This document shows, piece by piece, positions 22,089-31,561 of a stretch of DNA of 64,000 nucleotides; position 1 is the first letter of the stretch, and every line of letters begins with the position of its first letter. The DNA comes from Gammaproteobacteria bacterium (GTDB lineage Bacteria > Pseudomonadota > Gammaproteobacteria > Steroidobacterales > GCA-2729495). A model generated the notes under the pieces. It searched no databases. It worked only from the letters and a program-made list of their open reading frames with translations, and was not told where the DNA came from. The translations under genes and the position numbers were made by a program. The stretch is from assembly GCA_021773815.1 (NCBI GenBank), contig JAJFJS010000100.1, positions 1-64,000 of the forward strand, read 5' to 3'.

Positions 22089-24845
22089 TCAGTGGGCTTC
22101 GTCCCAGTTCGCGCCGGTGCCGGCATCGACCCGTAGCGGGACGCGCAGCACCGCGGCCCGGCTCATCAGGTCGACGACCTGTGCGCGGACGTCATCGATC
22201 TGGTCCCGGTGCACTTCGAGGACGAGTTCGTCGTGCACCTGCATGATCAGCCGGGCATCGACCCGGCTGTCGGTCAGCCAGCGGTCGACCGTGATCATGG
22301 CCTTCTTGATGATGTCCGCAGCCGTGCCCTGCATCGGCGCGTTGATCGCGCTGCGTTCCGCGTACTGGCGACGCTGCGCCTGGCGTGCGTTGATGTCGGG
22401 CAGATACAGGCGCCGACCGAATACGGTTTCGACAAACCCGGTCTCGTGCGCGCGTTCGCGTGTGGAGTCCATGTACTGTTTGACGGCGGGATAGCGCCCG
22501 AAATACAGGTCGACATATTCCTGCGCCTGGACGCGGTTGATGCCGAGCTGGCGACCGAGCCCGAACGCGGACATGCCGTAGATCAGCCCGAAGTTGATCG
22601 CCTTGGCCGAGCGACGCTGGTCCGCCGTCACGTCGTCGAGCGGCACGCCGAAGACCTCGGCGGCGGTCGCCTGGTGAATGTCCCGATTTTCGCCAAACGC
22701 GGTGAGCAGCCCTTCGTCTTCAGAAATATGCGCCATGATGCGCAATTCGATCTGCGAATAATCGGCGGCCAGCAGTACGTAATCGTCCGGGGCGATAAAT
22801 GCCTGGCGAATGCGGCGTCCTTCCTCGGTGCGGATCGGGATGTTCTGCAGATTCGGATCCGAAGATGACAGTCGCCCGGTCGCGGCGACGGCCTGATGAT
22901 AAGACGTGTGAATGCGTCCGGTTCGGGGGGCGATCTGTTGCGGGAGTTTGTCGGTATAGGTCGATTTGAGTTTGGCCAGGCTGCGGTAATCAAGAATCAG
23001 CTGTGGCAGTTCGTAGTCCGCGGCCAGTTCGCTCAGTACGTCCTCGGCCGTCGACGGCTGACCCTTCGGCGTCTTGCGCAGCACCGGTAGTTTGAGTTCG
23101 GTGAACAGGATCTCCTGGAGCTGTTTCGGCGAGGCGAGGTTGAACGGGTGACCGGCAACCCGGTGCACGTCGGCCTCGACCGCGGCCATTTGCTCGGCGA
23201 ACTCATGGCTGAGCCGGCGCAGCAGCGGCGCGTCGACGAGCACGCCGTTGTCTTCTGTGCGCAGCAGCACCTCGACGAGCGGCTGTTCGATGTCGGTATA
23301 AACTGCGGCGAGCGAGCCGGTCGCTTCGATCTGCGGCCATAGCGCGGCGTGCAATCGCAGCGTAACGTCGGCATCTTCGGCGGCATAGGGCGCGGCCGTT
23401 TCGATCGGCACCTCGTCGAACGAGAGCTGTTTGGCGCCTTTGCCGGCGACATCCTGGTACCGAATCGTCTGTAGTCCCAGGTATTGGCGCGCGACCGAAT
23501 CGAGATCGTGGCGCGTCGCCGTGCTGTTGAGCACATAGGACTCGAGCATCGAGTCGTAGCGCATGCCGGCCAGGCGGATGCCGTAGTTGCCCAGCACGTG
23601 GGCATCGTATTTCAGGTGATGGCCGACCTTGGCGCGTTCCGGATTCTCGAGCCATGGCCGCAGCTTTGCCAGCACGGTATCGCGGGACAGCTGTTGCGGC
23701 GCGCCCGGATAGGTATGCGCGACGGGCACATAGGCGGCCCGGCCGGCCGCCACGGCGAGCGACAGGCCGACGAGTTCGGCAGCCATGTAATCGATGCTGG
23801 TCGTTTCGGTATCGAAGCCGACGAGTTCGGTGCGCTCGATGTCGCGCAGCCAGTCGTCGAGTTGTGCCTCGGTCCAGATCACATCGTAGTCGGTCGATGC
23901 CGCTTCGGCCGATGTCACGGCCGCGCCGACCGCCGGTTCCGGATCGCCGAGCGCGTCGAGCAGCCGGCGCAGTTCGAGATGCTCATACAGGCTGCGCAGC
24001 GTATCGACATCGGGCGGCTGCGCGTGCAACGCATCGAGTGTCGTGTCCAGTTCGACCTCGAGTCGAATGGTCGCCAGGTCCCGGGACAACAGCAGTGTTT
24101 CGCGGTGCTCCTCGATGCGTTGCGCCAGCGACTGGGCGCCGCGGATGGACAATCCGGTGACGGCATCGAGGTCCGCGAGCAGGTCATCGATGTGGTCGAA
24201 ATGGGCGAGTAGTGCGACGGCGGACTTCGGGCCGACCTTGGGTACGCCCGGAATATTGTCGGAACTGTCGCCGACCAGCGCGAGGTAATCGATGATCTGA
24301 TCAGGGCGTACGCCGAAACGTTCGACGACGCCGGCCGCGTCGGTTGCGCGCGGTGTCCGGTTCGGTCCGCGTGGCATCGTGTCGAGCAGCGTGACATCGG
24401 CCGAGACCAGCTGCGCCATATCCTTGTCGCCGGTCACGATCGTGACTGCCATGTCCGCGGCCGTCGCCTGTCGCGCGAGCGTGCCGATGACGTCGTCGGC
24501 CTCGACCCCCTCGACGCGCAACAGCGGCCAGCCGTTGGCCGCGATCGCCTCGAGCAAGGGTTTGACCTGCTCGCGGAGCGCGTCGGGCATTGACGGCCGA
24601 TTGGCCTTGTAGGCGTCGAACAGGTCGTCGCGGAACGTCCTGCCCGGTGCGTCGAAGACGATGGCGAATCGTTGCGGCGCTTCTTCCCGCAGCAGCTTGT
24701 GCAGCATCGACAGCACGCCGTGAATTGCGCCGGTGGGTTCGCCGGCCGAATTTGTCAGCTCCGGCAGGGCGTGAAACGCCCGGTACAGGTACGACGATCC
24801 GTCGACGAGGATCAGCGACGGCTTCTCGGGCGGTGCGCCGGTCAT
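22089..24845 (-). CDS. polA: DNA polymerase I
   Basis: The 918-aa protein has all three PolA domains. The N-terminal 5'-nuclease starts LILVDGSSYLYRAFHAL. The 3'-5' exonuclease shows an intact FDTETTS near residue 344 and AAEDADVTLRL, so proofreading should be active. The polymerase shows motif A (YSQIELRIMAH, about 695), motif B (RRSAKAINFGLIYG, about 750) and motif C (QVHDELVLE, about 868). It fills gaps and removes RNA primers in replication and repair. It is the last gene of the minus-strand run from argR, starting 5 bp after the lipoprotein gene. Confidence 0.96.
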   Translation of the reverse strand: MTGAPPEKPSLILVDGSSYLYRAFHALPELTNSAGEPTGAIHGVLSMLHKLLREEAPQRFAIVFDAPGRTFRDDLFDAYKANRPSMPDALREQVKPLLEAIAANGWPLLRVEGVEADDVIGTLARQATAADMAVTIVTGDKDMAQLVSADVTLLDTMPRGPNRTPRATDAAGVVERFGVRPDQIIDYLALVGDSSDNIPGVPKVGPKSAVALLAHFDHIDDLLADLDAVTGLSIRGAQSLAQRIEEHRETLLLSRDLATIRLEVELDTTLDALHAQPPDVDTLRSLYEHLELRRLLDALGDPEPAVGAAVTSAEAASTDYDVIWTEAQLDDWLRDIERTELVGFDTETTSIDYMAAELVGLSLAVAAGRAAYVPVAHTYPGAPQQLSRDTVLAKLRPWLENPERAKVGHHLKYDAHVLGNYGIRLAGMRYDSMLESYVLNSTATRHDLDSVARQYLGLQTIRYQDVAGKGAKQLSFDEVPIETAAPYAAEDADVTLRLHAALWPQIEATGSLAAVYTDIEQPLVEVLLRTEDNGVLVDAPLLRRLSHEFAEQMAAVEADVHRVAGHPFNLASPKQLQEILFTELKLPVLRKTPKGQPSTAEDVLSELAADYELPQLILDYRSLAKLKSTYTDKLPQQIAPRTGRIHTSYHQAVAATGRLSSSDPNLQNIPIRTEEGRRIRQAFIAPDDYVLLAADYSQIELRIMAHISEDEGLLTAFGENRDIHQATAAEVFGVPLDDVTADQRRSAKAINFGLIYGMSAFGLGRQLGINRVQAQEYVDLYFGRYPAVKQYMDSTRERAHETGFVETVFGRRLYLPDINARQAQRRQYAERSAINAPMQGTAADIIKKAMITVDRWLTDSRVDARLIMQVHDELVLEVHRDQIDDVRAQVVDLMSRAAVLRVPLRVDAGTGANWDEAH

Positions 24846-24850
24846 GCGGC

Positions 24851-25063
24851 CTACTCGGCGGCCCGGGTCGGGTCGGCCGGTGCCGGGTCCTGTGGGTCTT
24901 CGTCTGCTGTTTCTTCCTCGGCCACGGCGGGTTCCGCCGCTGCGGCGACGTCCTCCACGGGCAGGTACAGGTCATCTTTCAGGCCGCAGCCGGTCGTGAT
25001 GATTGTGCCAAGCAGGGCAAGCACCACGATCAGGAAACGCAGCATCGCGCCCACGCTATTCAT
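24851..25063 (-). CDS. LptM/YifL-like small lipoprotein
   Basis: The 70-aa product has a signal peptide ending ITTGCGLKDDLYLP. The CGLKxxLY sequence after the lipobox is the hallmark of the LptM (YifL) family, which in E. coli helps LptD mature in the outer membrane. The C-terminal half is an acidic Ala/Glu/Pro tail. The start at 25063 overlaps argH by 8 bp and has GAGCGGG upstream; ATG 25045 is the alternative. In many genomes the gene adjoins lysA; here it is wedged between argH and polA. Confidence 0.75.
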   Translation of the reverse strand: MNSVGAMLRFLIVVLALLGTIITTGCGLKDDLYLPVEDVAAAAEPAVAEEETADEDPQDPAPADPTRAAE

Positions 25064-26252
25064 CCCGCTCGTCATCGAGTTCCCGGCTGATGCGTCGGTA
25101 GGCGTCGCGGAAACTGATGCCTTCCTCGAGCACGAGACGATTGGCGCGGCCCGCGGCAAAAATCGATGCGTCGAGATCGATATTGTCGGGAATAAACGCG
25201 ATGCCGCCGATCAGGTGCGTCATGATCTCGCAGGAATCGGCCGTCAGGTCAATTGCGCGGAACAGCGGTGGCTTGATGCGCTGCAGGTCGCGCTGGTATC
25301 CGGAACCGAGTTTTGCCGGGATCGCCATGATCTCGACGAGCGTCGCCTGCAGCGTCGCGGTTGCGCCGCGGACGAGTTCGAGGACATCCGGGTTGCGTTT
25401 CTGCGGCATGATCGAAGAGCCCGTCGTCATCGAGTCCGGCAGCGAGACGAATGCGAATTCCTGCGTATAGAACAGCATCAGGTCAGCGGCGAGCCGGCCC
25501 AGGTCCTGGACCAGCAGGCACAGTTCGAAGACGAGGCCTGCCTCGGCCTTACCGCGGGACAACTGCACGGCCGTCACCGGTTCGTGCACGCACTCGAAGC
25601 CGAGCGCTTCACTGGTTGCATCGCGGTCGATCGGCAGGCCGGGCACGCCGTAGCCGGCGGCGCTGCCGAGCGGGTTCTTCGACAGGCGGCGGCGACTCGC
25701 CGCAATGCCGGTGGCGTCGTCCCGCAGCTCCGCGGCAAATCCGCCGGCCCACAGCGGCACCGAACTGGGCATCGCCTGTTGCATGTGCGTGTATCCGGGC
25801 AGCGTCGTGTCCGCCTCGCGTTCGGCCAGTGCATCGAGAGCATCGGCCGTGTCGTCGGCGAGAGTTTCGATCTGGTCCGCGGCGTCGAGCAGGTACAGGC
25901 GCAGGGCGGCGAGGACCTGGTCGTTGCGCGACCGCCCCAGGTGGATGCGTTTGCCGGCCTCGCCGATCTGGTCCACGAGCCGCGTTTCCAGCGCGGTGTG
26001 GACGTCCTCGTCGTCGAGGCCGATCGACCATTCGCCTTCGGTATGGCCGGCGGCGAGCGCCTCGAGGCCCGTCACGATCGCGTCGAGATCCGCATCGGAC
26101 AGCAGCGATTGCTGATTCAGCATCCGCGCGTGTGCGATCGACGCCCGGACATCGTAGGCGACGAGGCGGGCGTCGAGCCGATGGTCTTCGCCGGCCGTGT
26201 ACCGCAGGATCCGATCGTCGAGCTGCCGACCCTTGTCCCAGAGTCGTTTCAT
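25056..26252 (-). CDS. argH: Argininosuccinate lyase
   Basis: ArgH cleaves argininosuccinate to arginine and fumarate, the last step of arginine synthesis. The superfamily signature GSSIMPQKRNPD is intact, with the upstream HLGRSRNDQV and TTLPGYTHMQQAMP blocks. At 398 aa it is shorter than the roughly 460-aa enteric enzyme, mainly at the C-terminus. The ATG overlaps the argB stop by 4 bp. Confidence 0.94.
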   Translation of the reverse strand: MKRLWDKGRQLDDRILRYTAGEDHRLDARLVAYDVRASIAHARMLNQQSLLSDADLDAIVTGLEALAAGHTEGEWSIGLDDEDVHTALETRLVDQIGEAGKRIHLGRSRNDQVLAALRLYLLDAADQIETLADDTADALDALAEREADTTLPGYTHMQQAMPSSVPLWAGGFAAELRDDATGIAASRRRLSKNPLGSAAGYGVPGLPIDRDATSEALGFECVHEPVTAVQLSRGKAEAGLVFELCLLVQDLGRLAADLMLFYTQEFAFVSLPDSMTTGSSIMPQKRNPDVLELVRGATATLQATLVEIMAIPAKLGSGYQRDLQRIKPPLFRAIDLTADSCEIMTHLIGGIAFIPDNIDLDASIFAAGRANRLVLEEGISFRDAYRRISRELDDERDE

Positions 26253-27190
26253 GGGTTGGTCCCCTGCGCCTGTTCTTCGGGCGAAAGCGTATCGATATTC
26301 TGTACGACGAGCGTGCCGTTGCCTTCGTTCGTGAAGACTTCCAGCAACAGGCTGTCCGACAGTTTAAAGGAAATCACGTGCACGCGACCCACGCCGCCGT
26401 TCAGCGCCGACTCGATGGCGGTTGCCTTGGGCAGCATGCCGGCGGCGAGGGAGCCGGCCGCACGCAGTTCCTGCAGTCCGCCCAGGTCGATGTACGAGAT
26501 CAGCGAGCCGGGATCTTCACGGTCGGCGAGGATGCCCGGGGCGCCGGTGACCAGCACCAGTTTCTCCGCACCGAGTTCCGCGGCCAGCGCCGCGGCGACC
26601 GTATCGGCGTTGATATTGAGCAGCGTGCCGGAGGCATCGGCCGACAGCGGACTGACGACCGGCATGAGTCCGCTGTCGAGCTGCGTGCGCAGTACGTCGC
26701 CGGCAACCGAGTCAATGTCGCCGACGAAACCGTAGTCGACCGGTCCGGCATCGTGCCCGGCGACGTTGACCGGAGGACGTTTGTGCGCCTTGATCAGGCC
26801 CGCGTCGACGCCGCTGATGCCGACCGCCGGCAGATCGATGTCCCGGCACGCGGCCAGGATCCGCGTGTTGATCTGACCGTTCAATACCATGGCGGCGATG
26901 TCCAGCGATTGTTCGTCGGTGACCCGCCGGCCCTCGATAAATTGCGTCGTGACGCCGAGACTCTTGGCCAGTTCCGTCGATTGCGGGCCACCGCCGTGTA
27001 CGAGGACGATGCGCACGCCGACCTGGTGCAGGATGGCGATCTGCTCGAGCAGTTCACGCGTCGATTCGCGCGTCGCGAAGATCTCGCCGCCGGCCTTGAT
27101 GACGAACGTCTTGTGCTTGTACATCCTGATATACGGCGCGGCATGTTTCAGTGCCGCGACAACGATGTCCCGATTGTCATTGTTTTGCAT
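26249..27190 (-). CDS. argB: Acetylglutamate kinase
   Basis: ArgB phosphorylates N-acetylglutamate. Seen are the nucleotide site (FVIKAGGE), the LVHGGGPQST substrate loop, GLMPVVSPLSADASGTLLNINAD and the late ATAIESALNGGVGRVHVIS segment. The 313-aa length is that of a kinase alone; the C-terminal GNAT domain of the bifunctional xanthomonad-type enzyme is absent. GGGAGGA before ATG 27190 fixes the start. Confidence 0.94.
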   Translation of the reverse strand: MQNNDNRDIVVAALKHAAPYIRMYKHKTFVIKAGGEIFATRESTRELLEQIAILHQVGVRIVLVHGGGPQSTELAKSLGVTTQFIEGRRVTDEQSLDIAAMVLNGQINTRILAACRDIDLPAVGISGVDAGLIKAHKRPPVNVAGHDAGPVDYGFVGDIDSVAGDVLRTQLDSGLMPVVSPLSADASGTLLNINADTVAAALAAELGAEKLVLVTGAPGILADREDPGSLISYIDLGGLQELRAAGSLAAGMLPKATAIESALNGGVGRVHVISFKLSDSLLLEVFTNEGNGTLVVQNIDTLSPEEQAQGTNP

Positions 27191-27212
27191 GATTGTCCTC
27201 CCGGGCACGTTG

Positions 27213-28217
27213 CTATTTGCCGGCCAGCATCTGATGCAGTACGGCCATCTGCGCGTACATGCGGTTTTGCGCTTCCTGGATCACGACGCTGCGCGGGCCG
27301 TCGAGTATCTCGTCGGTGACGACGACGCCGCGGCGCACCGGCAGGCAGTGCATGAACCGGCAGTCCGGCTGCGTGGATGCAAACCAGGATTCGTCGACGC
27401 GCCAGTCGTCGAGTCCGGCGCGTTGCTCTTCGTCGGCAACGCGATTGCCGTAGTGTCGCGTCGACGACCACGACTTCGCGTAGATGATCTGCGCGCCTTC
27501 GAGGGCCGCACCGCGATCATCGGTTTCGGTGACCGAGCCGCCCGCCGCGGATGCTGCGCTGCGGGCCTTGTCCATGATGACGTCGGGCAGCTCGAAGCCG
27601 TCGGGCCGCAATACGGTGACATCCATGCCGCGCATCGCGGCCATATGTACGGTCGCCGCGGGTACGGCCAGCGGCAATGCCCGCGGGTGATACGCCCAGC
27701 TCAGCACGAATTTGCCGCCGTTGCGCGGCACCGCAAGGTCGTCCATCGTCTTCCAGTCCGCCAGGCTCTGGCACGGGTGGTTGATCGCCGATTCCATATT
27801 GATGACCGGCACATGGCACAGCGCGCGCATGCTGTTGAATTCGTTGTCGGCCAGATCATGGTCCAGGCTGCGGCGTTCCGCGAAGGCACGAATGCCGATC
27901 GCATCGGCATAGGAGGCGATGACCGGCACGGCCTCGCGGATATGCTCGGCGGCCATGCCGTCCATGACGATGCCGGGCCGCGTCTCCAACCCGTGGATCG
28001 ACATGTCCGGTGAAATGACGAACGAGCCGCCGCCGAGCCGCACCATCGCGGCCTGAAACGATGCGAGCGTGCGCAGCGACGGGCTCATGAACAGCAGCGC
28101 GAGGACCTTGCCCTCGAGCGCGCGCGGCTCGGGCCGCTTCTGCAGGCGGCCGGCCAGTGCCAGCAGGTCTTCGACCTGTTCTGCGGTCAGCTCGGCCAGA
28201 TCGTGTAGTTCTTTCAT
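27213..28217 (-). CDS. argF': N-acetylornithine carbamoyltransferase
   Basis: The 334-aa transcarbamylase has the carbamoyl-phosphate loop as FMSPSLRTLASFQ and the C-terminal FMHCLPVRRGVVV, which match N-acetylornithine rather than ornithine carbamoyltransferases. AAEHIRE keeps the Glu associated with acetyl- rather than succinyl-ornithine specificity. It makes N-acetylcitrulline, so the pathway postpones deacetylation, as in Xanthomonas and Bacteroidetes. ATG 28217 follows CGAGGAC; the longer frame upstream is not supported. Position in the operon is between argD and argB. Confidence 0.87.
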   Translation of the reverse strand: MKELHDLAELTAEQVEDLLALAGRLQKRPEPRALEGKVLALLFMSPSLRTLASFQAAMVRLGGGSFVISPDMSIHGLETRPGIVMDGMAAEHIREAVPVIASYADAIGIRAFAERRSLDHDLADNEFNSMRALCHVPVINMESAINHPCQSLADWKTMDDLAVPRNGGKFVLSWAYHPRALPLAVPAATVHMAAMRGMDVTVLRPDGFELPDVIMDKARSAASAAGGSVTETDDRGAALEGAQIIYAKSWSSTRHYGNRVADEEQRAGLDDWRVDESWFASTQPDCRFMHCLPVRRGVVVTDEILDGPRSVVIQEAQNRMYAQMAVLHQMLAGK

Positions 28218-28258
28218 TCTCGGGTCCTCGGGTCTAGATGAGATAGCCGTATCGCCGC

Positions 28259-29413
28259 TCAACGGGCGGGCAGGTCGGCAAGGCAATCGATAAGCCTGGT
28301 CAGGTGCCGTTCCTCCGTGATCAGCGGCGGCAACAGGCGGATAACATTCGGGTCGGCGCTCGTGCCGACGAGGATGTCGCGGTCGAGCAATTCATCGCGG
28401 ACCACGGCGGCCGGTCGTCGACAGCGCAACCCGACCAGGAATCCCTTGCCCTGAATGCCTTCCACCGGGCCCACGGGGCAGCGCGCTTCGAGATAGCCCG
28501 ACATGATGCGCACATTGCGCATCAGCTGGTCGCGCTCGATGACGTTGATGACGGTTTTGACCAGCGCACAGGCGAGGGGTCCGCCGCCGAACGTGCTGCC
28601 GAGATCGCCGTTGCCCGTCGCCGCCGCGATCGCGCCGGTGCAGATCACCGCGGCGCACGGGAATCCCCCGGCCAGCGACTTGGCCGTCGTCAGGATATCC
28701 GGTTTGACGTTGTACAGGTTCGTCGCAAACGGCTGGCCACAGCGGCCCATGCCGGTCTGAACTTCGTCGACGATCAGCAATGCGCCGACGGCTGCACATC
28801 GGGCGGCGAGGGCAGCCACGAAGGCAGGATCGAGGTCGTACGCGCCGGCGAGTCCCTGCACGAGTTCGACGATGACGGCCGCCGTTTCGCCCGAGATCTT
28901 GCCGTCGACATCGCCGACCTCGTCCCGGTTGATGAAGTCGACGTCGAACGGTGTATTCGGGAAGCCGTACCATTTGTCACGCGCGCCCCAGGTCACGGCG
29001 CCCGCGGCTGCCGTGCGTCCGTGAAACCCGTGCGTGACAGCCGCAACACGCGTGCGCCCGGTCAGCCGGCAGGCGAGCCGCAGTGCGTTCTCGTTGGCCT
29101 CGGCACCGCTGTTGGCGAAAAACACGTGGTCGAGGCCGTCGGGTGCGAACCCGGCCAGCGCATCGGCCGCTTCGGCGCGCACCTCCATTGCCACCGCGTT
29201 GCTCTGGAAGAATATCGACTTTGCCTGTTCGTTCAGCGCCCGGAGCATATCGGGATGCCCGTAGCCGAGCGCGGCGACGGCATGTCCGCCGTACAGGTCG
29301 ATGATCCTCCGCTTGCCGCATTTCAGGTACACGCCGTCGGCGCCGTCCGGTTCGATCGGCAACTGTCCGTAGACATGTAGCAGGTGGCGTGCTTCGTGTT
29401 CGCGTGCGTTCAT
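28259..29413 (-). CDS. argD: Acetylornithine aminotransferase
   Basis: The 384-aa class III PLP aminotransferase has FFANSGAEANENALRLA, HGFHGRTAAAGAVTW, the LLIVDEVQTGMGRCG strand and the PLP-binding Lys near residue 243 (TTAKSLAGGFPCA). It exchanges the amino group between glutamate and N-acetylglutamate semialdehyde. It is 4 bp downstream of argC in the operon. Confidence 0.92.
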   Translation of the reverse strand: MNAREHEARHLLHVYGQLPIEPDGADGVYLKCGKRRIIDLYGGHAVAALGYGHPDMLRALNEQAKSIFFQSNAVAMEVRAEAADALAGFAPDGLDHVFFANSGAEANENALRLACRLTGRTRVAAVTHGFHGRTAAAGAVTWGARDKWYGFPNTPFDVDFINRDEVGDVDGKISGETAAVIVELVQGLAGAYDLDPAFVAALAARCAAVGALLIVDEVQTGMGRCGQPFATNLYNVKPDILTTAKSLAGGFPCAAVICTGAIAAATGNGDLGSTFGGGPLACALVKTVINVIERDQLMRNVRIMSGYLEARCPVGPVEGIQGKGFLVGLRCRRPAAVVRDELLDRDILVGTSADPNVIRLLPPLITEERHLTRLIDCLADLPAR

Positions 29414-29417
29414 CTTG

Positions 29418-30491
29418 TCAGGTCCATGCCAGTGCCGGCGCGGTCAGCCCGGTCGTTTCGTCGAATCCGAGCTTGCGGTTCATCCATTGCACGGCCCCGC
29501 CGGCCGCGCCTTTGACGAGGTTGTCGATAACGACGAAGACAGCCACCGAACCTGCTTCGACGGCCACGCCGACGTGGCAGTAGTTGCTGCCGACGATGTC
29601 CTTGATCCGTGGCGTCCCGTCGCGAACGGCGACAAACGGCGCGCCCGCGTAGAACCCGTGCAGCGCATCGCGGATCGCGTCAGCCGACTGGTTGTCGGTC
29701 AGCGTGGCCTGCATCGTCAGGTGAATGCCGCGCGCAAACGGTCCGGAGTGCGGCACGAAATGCAGCGCCGGGGTGCGCCCCGTGATTGCCTGACAGATGC
29801 CGCTGACCTCCGGCGCGTGTCGATGTGTCAGCGGTTTATACGCAAACAGGTTCGACTGGCGTTCCGGGTGGTGTGTGCCGGCGGCCGGTGTGCGGCCGGA
29901 TCCGGTGCTGCCGGTGATGCCGACGGCGAACAGGTCGGGCTCGGTCAGTCCGAGTTTCATCAGCGGCACGGCGGCGATCAGCAGCGCCGTCGCGAAACAG
30001 CCGGGATGGCCGATATGCGGCTTGTCGGTGGCGGCCAGGTGCTCCGGCACGGCACTGGCGAACCGATCGAGCAAATGCGGCGCACCATGCGGTTGACCGT
30101 ATACGGCGCTATAGGCCTCGGCCGTCGGATAACGAAAATCTGCCGAGACGTCGACGACCGTCAGTTTGCGGCCGGCCGCGTCGGCCCGGGTGATGAATTC
30201 CGCGACCAACGCCGCACTCGCGCCGTGGGGCGCGGCCGAAAACAGTGCCCATTGATCGTGACCCTGACGATGGCCTGCGTCGAGCATCGTCAGCAGTTCC
30301 GTCCTGGTCGCGAAAGTTCGACCGTCGAGCGCGCCCTGCAATTGCGGGAAGGTGTCGCCGATCGGCGCGCCGGCCCGGCTCTCGGACATCACACCGACGA
30401 TGTCGAGTTGCGGATGGCCGACGAGCAGACGCAGCAGTTCGCCGGCCACGTAGCCGGTGCCGCCGAGTACGATGGTGGGTATGCCGCTCAT
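29418..30491 (-). CDS. argC: N-acetyl-gamma-glutamyl-phosphate reductase
   Basis: The 357-aa protein begins with the NADP-binding motif VLGGTGYVAGELLRLL and has the catalytic Cys in HIGHPGCFATALL, followed by GSTGSGRTPAAGTHHPER and FVPHSGPFARGIHLT. It reduces acetylglutamyl phosphate to the semialdehyde. Its ATG overlaps the stop of the unknown P-loop gene (ATGA), so translation of the two is coupled. Confidence 0.94.
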   Translation of the reverse strand: MSGIPTIVLGGTGYVAGELLRLLVGHPQLDIVGVMSESRAGAPIGDTFPQLQGALDGRTFATRTELLTMLDAGHRQGHDQWALFSAAPHGASAALVAEFITRADAAGRKLTVVDVSADFRYPTAEAYSAVYGQPHGAPHLLDRFASAVPEHLAATDKPHIGHPGCFATALLIAAVPLMKLGLTEPDLFAVGITGSTGSGRTPAAGTHHPERQSNLFAYKPLTHRHAPEVSGICQAITGRTPALHFVPHSGPFARGIHLTMQATLTDNQSADAIRDALHGFYAGAPFVAVRDGTPRIKDIVGSNYCHVGVAVEAGSVAVFVVIDNLVKGAAGGAVQWMNRKLGFDETTGLTAPALAWT

Positions 30492-31561
30492 GATGTGGTG
30501 TCGTCCTTCATGCCGTTCAGATCGATAATGCCCGCGACGGCGTCGCCCAGGTCCGCGCCGTGCGTGATCGCATTGAAGGCCGGTATGCCGAGTCGGTCCC
30601 GGACCAGATTCGTGCCGACGAGGTTGTCCGTCGCCGGGCCGGTCACGACATCCGGGCGCAGCCCGAATTCATCGTGCAGCAGCCGGACGCCGCCCCAGGC
30701 CGCGACCGGATCGTTCGCGCACAGCACGAGACAGGTAATCGTCGCCCTGATGCCTTCATCCTTGAGAATCGCCTCGACACCATAGGCGCCGAGCAGCCCG
30801 TCGCCGAGTTCGAAGACGATCACATCGGGGCGGTCGGCCGCCAGTCTCGTCAGCATCATGCGCGTGACGGGCGGGCCGTTTTCTTCCGTCGTCGTAATGA
30901 CCCCGTAATCCGTAAAGATCGATGTATTGCGCGCGCCAGCATCTTCCATCGCGAGAATATCCCGGCGCAACGACACGCCGGTCGCCTTGAAGGCATCGAC
31001 GGTGTGACCGTGATGCCTGAGTCGGCTGATGATCGCGCTGGCGGCCGCAGTCTTGCCGGAATCCATGCTCGTGCCGGCGAGCACGACGATGGGGATGGCG
31101 CCGGTATCGACCACCATGTTCGGCTCCAGTCTGTCGATGCCGGCCCGTGCCGGCACGCCGATGCGTTCGCCGAGGTACGGGAATTCGAGCACGGTGCCGA
31201 GCACCTCGGCATCGAACGGCGGCCCGAAGTTGGCGTTGATCGAGTCGCAGATGCCGAGCACGCCACCGATATTCAGGACCTGGATCGTATCGCCGGTCGC
31301 GAGTTGTTCCGGCAGGTGCCCGGAGTAGCCGAACAGCGCCTTGCGGTGGCCCAGCGCCCCGACGATGATGTCGCCGCGGCTGACCTTGGCCATGCGTCCG
31401 CTCGTCAGTTCGAGCGTGTTATAGGTGCTCTTGCTGTTCAGGATCCTGACGGCCAGCAGCACGCCTTCCTCGCACAGGATGTCGGTACTGACCTGCAGCT
31501 TGCGCTTGAGGCCCCGGTGCTGGGCGACCGATGCAATCTTGTCGGCGATGACGGTTTTCAT
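30488..31561 (-). CDS. Unknown P-loop protein embedded in the arginine operon
   Basis: The 357-aa protein has an N-terminal, probably beta-rich domain (KSTYNTLELTSGRMAKV, SRGDIIVGALGHRKALFGYSG) and a C-terminal P-loop NTPase domain from about residue 155. The Walker A is AGTSMDSGKTAAAS; VIVFELGDGLLG is a candidate Walker B. The order P-loop, FKATGVSLRRD, FELGDG and THGADLGDAV resembles the DUF1611/DgcN C-terminal domain, whose DgcN member is reported as a D-glutamate N-acetyltransferase. This assignment is from memory of motifs. It overlaps argG and argC by 4 bp each. An acyl-transfer or ligase role in arginine synthesis is inferred; a regulatory NTPase is the alternative. Confidence 0.55.
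   Translation of the reverse strand: MKTVIADKIASVAQHRGLKRKLQVSTDILCEEGVLLAVRILNSKSTYNTLELTSGRMAKVSRGDIIVGALGHRKALFGYSGHLPEQLATGDTIQVLNIGGVLGICDSINANFGPPFDAEVLGTVLEFPYLGERIGVPARAGIDRLEPNMVVDTGAIPIVVLAGTSMDSGKTAAASAIISRLRHHGHTVDAFKATGVSLRRDILAMEDAGARNTSIFTDYGVITTTEENGPPVTRMMLTRLAADRPDVIVFELGDGLLGAYGVEAILKDEGIRATITCLVLCANDPVAAWGGVRLLHDEFGLRPDVVTGPATDNLVGTNLVRDRLGIPAFNAITHGADLGDAVAGIIDLNGMKDDTTS

Noticed and set aside
24672-26735. Very long plus-strand open frame (about 690 codons) opposite polA and argH
   Set aside because: It is antisense to two well-defined genes. High GC at third positions of the real genes keeps this frame open; its translation shows no fold-like pattern.
25451-27319. Plus-strand open frame of about 620 codons opposite argH and argB
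   Set aside because: Same mirror-frame effect; extremely Arg/Pro-rich translation and no start signal.
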